DNA of 6,862 nt from Elusimicrobiota bacterium (GTDB lineage Bacteria > CG03), in NCBI GenBank assembly GCA_021161625.1, contig JAGHAG010000168.1:1-6862 (forward strand), given 5' to 3'. The first letter of the stretch is position 1; the number at the start of each line of letters is the position of its first letter. A program made the translations under genes and the position numbers. Below are positions 1-5,552 of this stretch, in pieces. The notes beneath the pieces were generated by a model. That model saw nothing but the letters and a program-made list of their open reading frames with translations, did no database searches and was not told the DNA's origin.

Positions 1-7
1 ATCCTTT
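1..7 (-). promoter_or_regulatory. possible ribosome binding site of a gene beyond the left edge
   Basis: After the GT2 stop (14-16) the minus strand reads GAATAGAAAGGAT to the window edge. AAAGGA is a fair Shine-Dalgarno match, suggesting that the operon continues into another gene starting just outside the window. Confidence 0.3.
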
Positions 8-13
8 CTATTC

Positions 14-877
14 TCATTTTAAAATGGTTATCTCTTCTTTTTTTATCTGTCTCAGCCCGTTCTCACACTCAGGTTTTTGTTTTAATCTTGCCATAATTTG
101 CTTTTTCTTGTTTTCTTTGCCGTATATTCTCTTCGGGTGCCAGAGGTGATATCCAATAATTTCATTTGTTGCAATCTCTGATTTTACCCCGAGCCAGTGC
201 ATACGCCAGTAAACATCAAAATCCTCATGCCCGTATTCAACATAGGTATTGTCAAACCCATTTATTGCCTCAAAATATCTTTTATAAACAGCCCAGCATC
301 CTCCTGCTGTTTTTTTGTGTTTTTTAAATTTCTGAACTATTCTTACAAAAGGTTGTGGTATGTATATTCCAAACTGCAAAAATCTTGTTCTTAAATGTTT
401 TGGTTTTCCTATGTTAAAAAGCCAGTCCCTGAAAAGTGCAAGAGTAAAATACGGTGAAAAAATTTTCTTTGCATCAAAGTCCCCTCTTAAAATTTTTTGA
501 GTTATCTTCTTTGAAAGACGCACAACGCGTGAAGTAATGAAAATACCATCCTTTAATCTCTTTAAGACCCTTTCAACTGCAAAGGGGTGAAAAACAATAT
601 CTCCATCTATAAAAAAAAGTTTGTCTGCCCTGCTCAACAAAACCGCCTTGTTTTGAATAAGACACTTCCTGAAACCTTTATCTTCCTGCCAGATGTGTGT
701 TATGTGTAATTTTTCACGAAAATAATCTACCACTTTTTTTACAGATTTCCCTGAACCATCATCAGCAACAATAATTTCAAAGTTTTTAAAGGTCTGATTT
801 TGAAGGCTGTCCAGACACAAATTCAAAAATTTAGCATATTTATACATATTAACAATAATCGTCAGTTCAGGTCTCAT
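14..877 (-). CDS. GT2 family glycosyltransferase with C-terminal galactosyltransferase-like domain
   Basis: This is a cytoplasmic enzyme expected to move a sugar from a nucleotide-sugar donor onto a growing surface glycan. The GT-A fold begins at once (LTIIVNMYKYAKFLNLCLDSL, residues 5-25). The nucleotide-binding acidic pair is at D39-D40, and the metal-binding DxD is D91-G-D93 in FFIDGDIVFHP. The C-terminal half has the acceptor-side signature seen in chondroitin-polymerase-type and Glyco_transf_7C enzymes: GGCWAVYKRYFEAINGFDN (192-210), GHEDFDVYWR (216-225) and a late HLWHP (244-248). At 287 aa it looks full length. The ATG overlaps the upstream GT4 stop by four bases (ATGA), with GAGAG just ahead, so translation is probably coupled. 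It is the last complete gene of the operon here. The sugar and acceptor cannot be predicted. I am confident of the family and not of the specific reaction. Confidence 0.9.
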   Translation of the reverse strand: MRPELTIIVNMYKYAKFLNLCLDSLQNQTFKNFEIIVADDGSGKSVKKVVDYFREKLHITHIWQEDKGFRKCLIQNKAVLLSRADKLFFIDGDIVFHPFAVERVLKRLKDGIFITSRVVRLSKKITQKILRGDFDAKKIFSPYFTLALFRDWLFNIGKPKHLRTRFLQFGIYIPQPFVRIVQKFKKHKKTAGGCWAVYKRYFEAINGFDNTYVEYGHEDFDVYWRMHWLGVKSEIATNEIIGYHLWHPKRIYGKENKKKQIMARLKQKPECENGLRQIKKEEITILK

Positions 878-1902
878 ATTCTCTCAAAAAGCCTTTGCTT
901 AAAAATTTTCAAAGAAAATTCTTTTTCAACTTTACTGCGGGCATTGTGGCTGAAAAAACTGATTAATTTCTGGTCAGAAAAAGAGAGCAAAATTTTTTCA
1001 GAAAGTTTATGAGGGTTTTTTGGTTCTACAAGAAAAGAATCCTTCCCATCTTCTGCAACTTCTCCTATCATACCCACACAGGAAGCAACAACCCCTCTGC
1101 CTGTTGCCCACCACTCAAGCAAAACACGGGAAGTTGCCTCTGAACCTGTAGAGGGAATAACACCAAAAAGACATTCCTTCATAAAACTTGGAACATCTTC
1201 CTCTGAAATTTTCCCAAAATATTCAACAGGCCCTTTGAAATTTTCTTTTATATTTTCCCACTGATACTGCTTTGTATCTCCGCCTGCAATTGCAAGCTTT
1301 AAATCAGGAATCTTTTCCCAGACCTTATTCATTGCCTCCCATAAAACATCTATTCCTTTAACAAATCCCAGACGCCCCACATAGCCAATTCTTTTTTCTT
1401 CTGGAATGGGTGAAAAGACAAATTTTTCTGTATCAACCCCTCCATAAAGCACCTCAACCCTTTCTACCCCAAGTTTTTCTATTTCCAATGCAATTTTTTT
1501 ATTCCCTGCAAAAACAAAATCACAGGATTTATACAGATATCTGTTGAAGATATTTTTCTTTATATCATAACTTTCTGTTCTGAAACGATAAAGTTTACTC
1601 TTATGTTTTCTCTTTAAAAGATAACCGAGAAAAAGACCCTGACCTGTAAAAGCAAAAATTCTGTCAGGTTCTGGAAGAACTTTTTTTATTAAAGAAAGGT
1701 TTTTTATAAAATTGAAACTCTTTCGGTTTGTCTGGGAAATTTTTATTATCGGGGTTTCTGAAACTTTCCTCCAGAGAACTGTATCCGGCTCAAGAGCCCA
1801 GAAAACATCTTCTTTTTCTTCAAGAAGTGCTTTTGCAACATCCAGAGCATAATGACTCAAACCAGAATACCATGGGATATTGCATAAAACTAAATTTTTC
1901 AC
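874..1902 (-). CDS. GT4 family glycosyltransferase
   Basis: This is a GT-B fold retaining glycosyltransferase of the GT4 type, 342 aa, probably cytoplasmic or peripherally bound to the inner membrane. The N-terminal acceptor domain opens with NLVLCNIPWYSGLSHYALDVA (3-23), a variant of the usual GG-rich loop. The linker VLYGGVDTEKF (151-161) leads into the C-terminal donor-binding domain with GYVGRLGFVKGIDVL (173-187). The E-x7-E motif is intact at E255 and E263 (SEATSRVLLEWWATGRGVV). The start is GTG at 1902, chosen because it overlaps the preceding DUF4254-like gene by four bases (GTGA) and puts the first beta strand at residue 3. I see no strong Shine-Dalgarno sequence, so it probably depends on translational coupling. 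The four-base overlap with the next gene continues the operon. Donor and acceptor are unknown. Confidence 0.9.
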   Translation of the reverse strand: MKNLVLCNIPWYSGLSHYALDVAKALLEEKEDVFWALEPDTVLWRKVSETPIIKISQTNRKSFNFIKNLSLIKKVLPEPDRIFAFTGQGLFLGYLLKRKHKSKLYRFRTESYDIKKNIFNRYLYKSCDFVFAGNKKIALEIEKLGVERVEVLYGGVDTEKFVFSPIPEEKRIGYVGRLGFVKGIDVLWEAMNKVWEKIPDLKLAIAGGDTKQYQWENIKENFKGPVEYFGKISEEDVPSFMKECLFGVIPSTGSEATSRVLLEWWATGRGVVASCVGMIGEVAEDGKDSFLVEPKNPHKLSEKILLSFSDQKLISFFSHNARSKVEKEFSLKIFKQRLFERI

Positions 1903-2171
1903 TGACTTTTTATTCTGTATGACGGGTCGTTGTACATTTTAAACTGTCTGTAAATTTTAATTTTTTTTCTCCCCTCTTTTATATCCGCATAAAGTTGGTT
2001 TAATTCTTCAACAAGGTCATCGCGCTGTTGTTTGAGAATTTTAAGACGCTGTTTACAAAGTTCTCTGTGCTGAGGAGAAGCATCATCTCTGTGAATTTGT
2101 TCTGACATATGATAGATTTTCAACTCAAAAATTGAAATTTTATCAACCAAAGAGCCAATTGTTTCAGCCAT
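1899..2171 (-). CDS. small DUF4254-like protein, C-terminal-half type
   Basis: This is a 90-aa, highly charged, probably all-helical protein of unknown biochemical role. Residues 5-20 (IGSLVDKISIFELKIY) and the tail GRKKIKIYRQFKMYNDPSY (67-85) match my memory of the C-terminal half of DUF4254, a family often found beside LPS glycosyltransferases in Bacteroidota. That assignment is from recall and was not searched. The protein is also a paralogue of the gene just upstream: both share G-x-LV near residue 6, K-x-x-H near 18-21, Q-x-R-x-DL-x-E and KEG, about 18 identities over roughly 66 aligned positions by eye. Its ATG overlaps the upstream stop by eight bases, with GAGGGG four bases ahead. There is no signal peptide or membrane segment. 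It may form a heteromer with its neighbour and assist the GT9 or GT4 enzyme, but that is inference. Confidence 0.75.
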   Translation of the reverse strand: MAETIGSLVDKISIFELKIYHMSEQIHRDDASPQHRELCKQRLKILKQQRDDLVEELNQLYADIKEGRKKIKIYRQFKMYNDPSYRIKSQ

Positions 2172-2370
2172 TTTTCCCCTCTTTCAATGCCATTGCCAGT
2201 TCATCTATCTGTTCAATAAGGTCGTTTCGTTTTTGATTTAACTTATCTATTTCCCTTTTTGCCCTTGCCACAACTCTGTCATCTTCAGAGCGTGCTTCAT
2301 CCTCAACATGCCACAATTTAATGTTGACCTGTGCCAGTTGGCTTACAAGTTCGCCAAATCTTTTATCCAT
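2164..2370 (-). CDS. small DUF4254-like protein, N-terminal-half type
   Basis: This 68-aa soluble, helical, charged protein lies between a GT9 enzyme and its own paralogue. The core reads NIKLWHVEDEAR (16-27), then AKREIDKLNQKRNDLIEQID (37-56) and ends KEGKNG. The pattern LWH-x-ED-x-x-R ... K-R-x-ID-x-x-NQ-x-RND-x-IE-x-ID fits what I recall of the N-terminal half of DUF4254. It ends at the point corresponding to the KEGRKK of the next gene, so the unit looks complete and not truncated. The start is well supported: a perfect AGGAGG lies four bases upstream and the ATG overlaps the GT9 stop by eight bases. Function is unknown; the location suggests a role with the glycosyltransferases. The gene is real with good confidence, because frame, ribosome site and homology to its neighbour agree. 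The family name is less certain. Confidence 0.75.
   Translation of the reverse strand: MDKRFGELVSQLAQVNIKLWHVEDEARSEDDRVVARAKREIDKLNQKRNDLIEQIDELAMALKEGKNG
2176..2184 (-). promoter_or_regulatory. ribosome binding site (AAAGAGGGG)
   Basis: AAAGAGGGG on the minus strand lies four bases before the ATG at 2171, within the end of the 68-aa gene. It supports independent, coupled initiation of the 90-aa gene over a frameshift that would join the two frames. Confidence 0.7.
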
Positions 2371-3343
2371 AATTCCTCCTGCTAAATTTTAACATTTCTC
2401 TTATCTCCTTTTCAACGAGGTCAGGTTTTAACTGTTCCATACATTTTAAATCTTCACAAATTCTTTTTCCACAGTTTTTACAGTCAATATCAGCCTGAAG
2501 TGTCCTGTGATTTTCAAAAGGCGGTTTCCACGAAACAGGATTTGAAGGGCCATGAATTGTAAGAGTGGGTGTCCCAACAGCAACAGCAATGTGTCTTGGG
2601 CCATTATCATTTGAAACCAGCAAATCACATCTTGAAAGAAAAGATGCAAGTTCTCTCAAATCTAAAAAAGGAGAAATTAGTGGCTTTGATTTTGTCATTG
2701 CAACAATTGATTTTACATATTCAATTTCTCCTGGTCCCCAGACAAAAACAACCTCAAAATCATCCTTTAACTTATCTGCAAGTTGAGCAAAATATTCCTT
2801 TTTCCATCGTCTTGCCTGTCTTCTGCTCGTGGGAGATATCGCAACCACAGGTTTCTTAAGTTTTTCAAAATAAGCGTCAAATTTTATTCTCTCATCCTGA
2901 GTTAAATATATCTGGGGAATATGAACTTCACCCTTTATTCCTGCTGCTTCAAGAAGCCTGAGTTTTGTTTTCACAGCATATTCCGGAAATTTATTTCTCT
3001 CAACAGAAATGTCATAAAAGAAAAAACTTCCCCTTTTCTTGAACCCAATTTTTTCCCCTTTCATAAAAAATAGAAGCATTCTGCTTCGCGGATTTCCCAG
3101 AAAATCAAAGATAAAATCAAATTTCTTACCAAAAAATTCTAAAAGCATTTTTAATGGGTTATTAAAGTAATATGGAATAACTTCATCAATATAGGGATTT
3201 TTCTGGAAAAGAGGAGATATTTTTTTTGAAACAAGAAAAAAGGTTTTGCTCTCAGGGTATGTCTTTTTTATTGCATGAAAAATAGGTTCTGTAACAATGC
3301 AATCTCCTATTTGTTTAATCTGTATTGCGAGAAATTTTTTCAT
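2363..3343 (-). CDS. GT9 family glycosyltransferase (LPS heptosyltransferase-type)
   Basis: This GT-B enzyme belongs to the family that adds heptose (or a related sugar) from ADP-heptose to the inner core of LPS at the cytoplasmic face of the inner membrane. It starts with the expected strand and loop KKFLAIQIKQIGDCIVTEP (2-20), where D14 sits at the position of the conserved catalytic Asp. The C-terminal donor-binding signature is SNDNGPRHIAVAVGTPTLTI (244-263), followed by HGPSNPVSWKP. A four-cysteine cluster (C288, C291, C296, C301) near the end is common in this family and of uncertain role. At 326 aa it is full length. The ATG lies inside the end of the upstream GT2 gene (29-base overlap), with AAGG directly against it. 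The last codons include AGG AGG, which double as the ribosome site of the next gene. Heptose as substrate is probable but unproven. Confidence 0.93.
   Translation of the reverse strand: MKKFLAIQIKQIGDCIVTEPIFHAIKKTYPESKTFFLVSKKISPLFQKNPYIDEVIPYYFNNPLKMLLEFFGKKFDFIFDFLGNPRSRMLLFFMKGEKIGFKKRGSFFFYDISVERNKFPEYAVKTKLRLLEAAGIKGEVHIPQIYLTQDERIKFDAYFEKLKKPVVAISPTSRRQARRWKKEYFAQLADKLKDDFEVVFVWGPGEIEYVKSIVAMTKSKPLISPFLDLRELASFLSRCDLLVSNDNGPRHIAVAVGTPTLTIHGPSNPVSWKPPFENHRTLQADIDCKNCGKRICEDLKCMEQLKPDLVEKEIREMLKFSRRNYG
2375..2380 (-). promoter_or_regulatory. strong ribosome binding site (AGGAGG)
   Basis: A perfect AGGAGG lies four bases before the ATG at 2370 and inside the last codons of the GT9 gene, where it encodes Arg-Arg. 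It fixes the start of the 68-aa DUF4254-like gene and shows that this short frame is translated. Confidence 0.8.
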
Positions 3344-4145
3344 CCTTCTGCATTTTCCACAGTTTTGAATACGTTATAAATTCAGAAAAAGCGGATATCC
3401 CACAGAGTATAAATCCGTATATACCGTCAAGAAAACCGAGTCGCAAGAAATAATCCCTGAAAAATTTAAAAAAAGTTTTTCCTGCAATCACAAAAATTCC
3501 TGAAGTTCTGCCTCTTTTTTTTCTCTCCATTGCCTTCCATGTGGAATACTTTTCTATTTTTTTTAAGTGTTCCGAAATGTTTTCTATCGTATAGTGTTTA
3601 AGAGAATTTTTTAATATCCCGACTTTACCATCAACAATCATCTCTCCGTGAACAAATTTATCCTCATAAATTGCTTTTCCTTTTCTGAAAAGGCGTATCA
3701 CTTTGTCATTCTGCCAGCCACAGAACTTTATCCTTTTTCCAAGATAGAAATTTTCTCTTCTTATCCAGTATGCAACAGGGGTATCTTCCTTAAATTCTCC
3801 TTTAACAATTTCTTTTATTTCCTCGGCAAGTTCAGGCAAAACTCTTTCATCTGCATCCACAATCAGAATCCAGTCATTTTTTGCCTGAGGAATTGCCCAG
3901 TTCTTTTGACTTGTTGAATAATGATATTCCCTCTGAATAATTCTCACATTCGGATACTGCCCTGCAATTTCAAGGGTTTTATCCGTGCTGAAAGAATCTG
4001 CAATTAAAATCTCATCAGCCCACTTAATCCCTTCAATACATTGCCTTATATTTTTTTCCTCATTAAATGTCGGAATCAAGATAGTCAGTCCCGATAAATC
4101 GGGACTGAAACCCTCGTTTTCTTTATAATTTTTTACTGCCTTCAT
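3315..4145 (-). CDS. GT2 family glycosyltransferase, WaaE/KdtX-like
   Basis: This GT-A inverting enzyme resembles the LPS core beta-1,4-glucosyltransferase group (WaaE/KdtX). The catalytic domain starts at LTILIPTFNEEKNIRQCIEG (20-39). Other landmarks are ADEILIADSFSTDKT (43-57), the DxD at D97 and D99 (VDADER), GWQNDKVIRLFRKGKA (143-158), and FVHGEM with H166, all typical of this group. The C-terminus (about 215-262) is hydrophobic and basic (IFVIAGKTFFKFFRDYFLR) and probably binds the membrane. It is the first gene of the overlapping six-gene operon. The unusual part is the N-terminus: relatives usually begin with the ILIPTFNEE strand, but here about 19 residues precede it, and residues 13-21 are encoded by a perfect palindrome. 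No ATG lies nearer the fold; CTG or TTG codons near residues 20-23 are poor alternatives. The Shine-Dalgarno sequence before 4145 is weak (GATGAG). Confidence 0.9.
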   Translation of the reverse strand: MKAVKNYKENEGFSPDLSGLTILIPTFNEEKNIRQCIEGIKWADEILIADSFSTDKTLEIAGQYPNVRIIQREYHYSTSQKNWAIPQAKNDWILIVDADERVLPELAEEIKEIVKGEFKEDTPVAYWIRRENFYLGKRIKFCGWQNDKVIRLFRKGKAIYEDKFVHGEMIVDGKVGILKNSLKHYTIENISEHLKKIEKYSTWKAMERKKRGRTSGIFVIAGKTFFKFFRDYFLRLGFLDGIYGFILCGISAFSEFITYSKLWKMQKDEKISRNTD

Positions 4146-4175
4146 AAATTCTCATCTATTCCCTGACTATCTTGA
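4076..4175. repeat. 13-base inverted repeat flanking the GT2 start codon
   Basis: TCAAGATAGTCAG at 4076-4088 is exactly the reverse complement of CTGACTATCTTGA at 4163-4175. The arms lie 74 bases apart and bracket the weak ribosome site, the ATG at 4145 and most of the 4085-4108 palindrome. In the transcript, nine of these base pairs could form at the same time as the internal palindromic hairpin. It could be a translational control structure or a trace of repeat-driven rearrangement. Confidence 0.6.
4085..4108. repeat. perfect palindrome inside the GT2 coding region
   Basis: Two 11-base arms (TCAGTCCCGAT at 4085-4095 and ATCGGGACTGA at 4098-4108) are exact reverse complements separated by two bases. 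The element lies within codons 13-21 of the WaaE-like GT2 gene and encodes FSPDLSGLT on the coding strand. I recall similar TCCCGATAAATCGGGA motifs as dispersed repeats in some uncultured bacterial genomes, but could not check this. It may be an inserted small repeat that was kept in frame. Confidence 0.8.
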
Positions 4176-4201
4176 AAAATTTATTCCTTATTTTATAAAA
4201 A

Positions 4202-4230
4202 ATCTTACCCTCTCCATCGGAAATTTTCAA
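4202..4230 (-). promoter_or_regulatory. candidate sigma-70-type promoter for the operon
   Basis: On the minus strand TTGAAA (4230-4225, five of six matches to consensus) is followed after 17 bases by TAAGAT (4207-4202, four of six). The predicted transcript would begin near 4195, giving a leader of about 50 bases that includes the 4163-4175 arm. The -35 box falls at the tip of the 4215-4239 palindrome. AT-rich sequence gives chance matches easily, so this is tentative. Confidence 0.35.
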
Positions 4231-4239
4231 TTTCCGATG
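4215..4239. repeat. intergenic perfect palindrome
   Basis: CATCGGAAATT (4215-4225) and AATTTCCGATG (4229-4239) are perfect 11-base arms around a three-base loop. It lies in the 154-base gap between the GT4 gene and the operon. On the minus strand the nearest T-run begins about 14 bases after the stem, so it is a poor intrinsic terminator. A small dispersed repeat or a protein-binding site is at least as likely. The rest of the gap (4146-4299) shows only AT-rich sequence, a promoter candidate and the outer 13-base arm. Confidence 0.7.
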
Positions 4240-4299
4240 CGATCTGTCAGCATTTTTACTCTTGCCATACTAATCTATTGAGAAAGTTCATTCGCTATT

Positions 4300-5370
4300 T
4301 TACAAAATTTTTAGTCCTGTATAAATCTGATATGTTTTTGCGACCATATTTTTAATGCTGAATTTTTTTATTTTTTCCCCGGCATTAAATATAATTTTAT
4401 CCCTTACACTTTTATTTTTCTTAAGAAAAATTATTTTGTCTGCAATATCTTTATGGTCGCCTGCTTTAACAAGAAACCCACTAATTCCGTCTTCAATCAT
4501 TTCAGAAATACCGCCTGTTTTTGTTGCAACAACAGCAACTCCTGTTGCCATTGCATCAAGGATGGATGTGCCAAGAGCTTCCCATTTTGAAGTTAAAACA
4601 AACAAATCAAAAATCTTTAAAAAATTTCTTGCATCCTTTCTGAATCCTGTAAAAATCACTCTATCTTTAATTTTAAGTTTTTCAGATAACCTCTCAAGTT
4701 TTTTTCTCAAATGCCCTTCTCCGACAATAAAAAGTTTAAAATCAATTTCTAAATGAGAAACCCCTTTTAAAAGCGTCTCATGGTCTTTCTGCTCTGTAAG
4801 TGCTGCTATATTGCCAATAATGAATTCATCCTTCCTTATATTGAATTCTTTTTTGAGATACTCACCATCAAGATTTACAAAATCTGCTAAATCAATTCCA
4901 GAATAAACCACATCAATTTTTTCCTCAGGTATTCCATCCTCAATAAGAACTTTTTTTACAAAATTTGAAACTGCAATAATTCTATCTGCCTGGAGATATT
5001 TTTTTCTGCTCCTTATGTGAAAATCCACCCTTCTGGATGCTATGATTTTTGGATTTTTACCTGATAATTTCTTCCCAATAATTGCTGTTGAGAGAGCATG
5101 TGCTGTGTGAGAGTGTAAAATATGAGGTTTAAATTTTTTTATGAATTTTGAAAGTTTTATCGCAGAAAAAATATCAAATTCCCCTCTCATGGATAGAGGG
5201 AACTTTTTTACATCTACATCTTTGAAAAGATGTGAATTTTCAGGACAGAATAGGAAATTTTCTACTCCCTTTTCCTTAAGCCCTTCTATGAGATAGAGAA
5301 CCTGTCTTTCTCCACCACGAAAAGTCCTTTCACTATCAAGATGAAAAACTTTCAATTTTTCATCCGTCAT
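4300..5370 (-). CDS. GT4 family glycosyltransferase
   Basis: This is a GT-B retaining glycosyltransferase of 356 aa, cytoplasmic, presumably acting on the same surface glycan as the operon downstream. The N-terminal domain has RGGERQVLYLIEGL (18-31) and ILHSHTAHA (84-92). The C-terminal donor domain has VVYSGID (154-160), GNIAALTEQKDHETLLKG (186-203, K195 being the usual phosphate-contacting Lys) and KWEALGTSILDAMATGVAV (262-280). The normal E-x7-E motif is E264-x7-D272 here, a conservative change seen in a sub-branch with GTSILDAMA. It stands alone between two repeat-rich gaps and is not overlapped by neighbours. The ATG at 5370 has no clear Shine-Dalgarno sequence. A TTG at residue 6 (5355), which would give MKVFHLDSE with GGA about seven bases ahead, is a reasonable alternative start. 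Confidence 0.92.
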   Translation of the reverse strand: MTDEKLKVFHLDSERTFRGGERQVLYLIEGLKEKGVENFLFCPENSHLFKDVDVKKFPLSMRGEFDIFSAIKLSKFIKKFKPHILHSHTAHALSTAIIGKKLSGKNPKIIASRRVDFHIRSRKKYLQADRIIAVSNFVKKVLIEDGIPEEKIDVVYSGIDLADFVNLDGEYLKKEFNIRKDEFIIGNIAALTEQKDHETLLKGVSHLEIDFKLFIVGEGHLRKKLERLSEKLKIKDRVIFTGFRKDARNFLKIFDLFVLTSKWEALGTSILDAMATGVAVVATKTGGISEMIEDGISGFLVKAGDHKDIADKIIFLKKNKSVRDKIIFNAGEKIKKFSIKNMVAKTYQIYTGLKIL

Positions 5371-5383
5371 TTTTAATTTTTAT

Positions 5384-5434
5384 AATCCCCCCTATTTCCC
5401 CCCTTTTGAAAAGGGGGGAATACAAAGGGGGATT
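5384..5434. repeat. nested C-run/G-run palindrome
   Basis: The inner part is a perfect 12-bp stem around a single base (TTCCCCCCTTTT at 5396-5407, AAAAGGGGGGAA at 5409-5420). An outer pair, AATCCCCC (5384-5391) and GGGGGATT (5427-5434), can extend it after an internal loop. It sits 13 bases upstream of the GT4 start at 5370. The sequence after it on the minus strand is A-rich, not T-rich, so it does not look like a terminator. It resembles a dispersed intergenic repeat. Confidence 0.75.
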
Positions 5435-5483
5435 TTCCAACTTCCGACCTCCGACTTCCGACTTCTGACTTCTGTTTTCTGGA
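5435..5483. repeat. seven-unit heptamer tandem array
   Basis: Seven consecutive 7-base units read TTCCAAC, TTCCGAC, CTCCGAC, TTCCGAC, TTCTGAC, TTCTGTT and TTCTGGA on the plus strand. The central units differ by single bases and the outer ones are more diverged. The array begins exactly where the C/G-run palindrome ends and its last unit runs into the 5483-5502 hairpin. This class recalls the heptanucleotide STRR repeats known from cyanobacteria, without implying that origin. Confidence 0.75.
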
Positions 5484-5502
5484 TTCCTGCTTTCGCAGGA
5501 AT
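5483..5502. repeat. short palindromic element, dRS3-like core
   Basis: ATTCCTGC (5483-5490) and GCAGGAAT (5495-5502) are perfect arms around TTTC. With its flanks (GG before, GACA after) it resembles the ATTCC...GGAAT repeats dispersed in many bacterial genomes, of which Neisseria dRS3 is the named example. It separates the two heptamer arrays. No T-run follows the stem on the minus strand. Confidence 0.7.
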
Positions 5503-5513
5503 GACATTTTGTC

Positions 5514-5541
5514 TATCCTCTTTCCTCTATCCACTTTCCAC
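5514..5541. repeat. four-unit heptamer tandem array
   Basis: Four consecutive units read TATCCTC, TTTCCTC, TATCCAC and TTTCCAC on the plus strand, with T/A alternating at the second position. The array ends 11 bases past the histidine kinase stop codon. Unit length matches the 5435-5483 array and both carry a TCC core, but the consensus differs. The whole gap 5371-5552 contains no coding frame I can support. Confidence 0.65.
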
Positions 5542-5552
5542 TTTTTTCTTTG

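Noticed and set aside
2164..2175. Programmed frameshift joining the two DUF4254-like frames
   Set aside because: The downstream frame is +1 and has its own GAGGGG and ATG, and the upstream protein ends at the natural end of its repeat unit. I see no convincing slippery site for the required +1 shift.
2446..2649. Minus-strand 67-aa open frame inside the GT9 gene
   Set aside because: It is an out-of-frame shadow of the conserved SNDNGPRH donor-binding region with no ribosome site or recognisable features.
4355..4756. Plus-strand 133-aa open frame
   Set aside because: It is antisense to the conserved C-terminal domain of the GT4 gene, has low-complexity Ser/Leu/Phe/Ile composition and no recognisable motif.
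5384..5541. CRISPR array or intrinsic terminators
   Set aside because: The units are 7 bases with no spacers, and the palindromes differ from one another. Neither stem is followed by a T-run on the minus strand.
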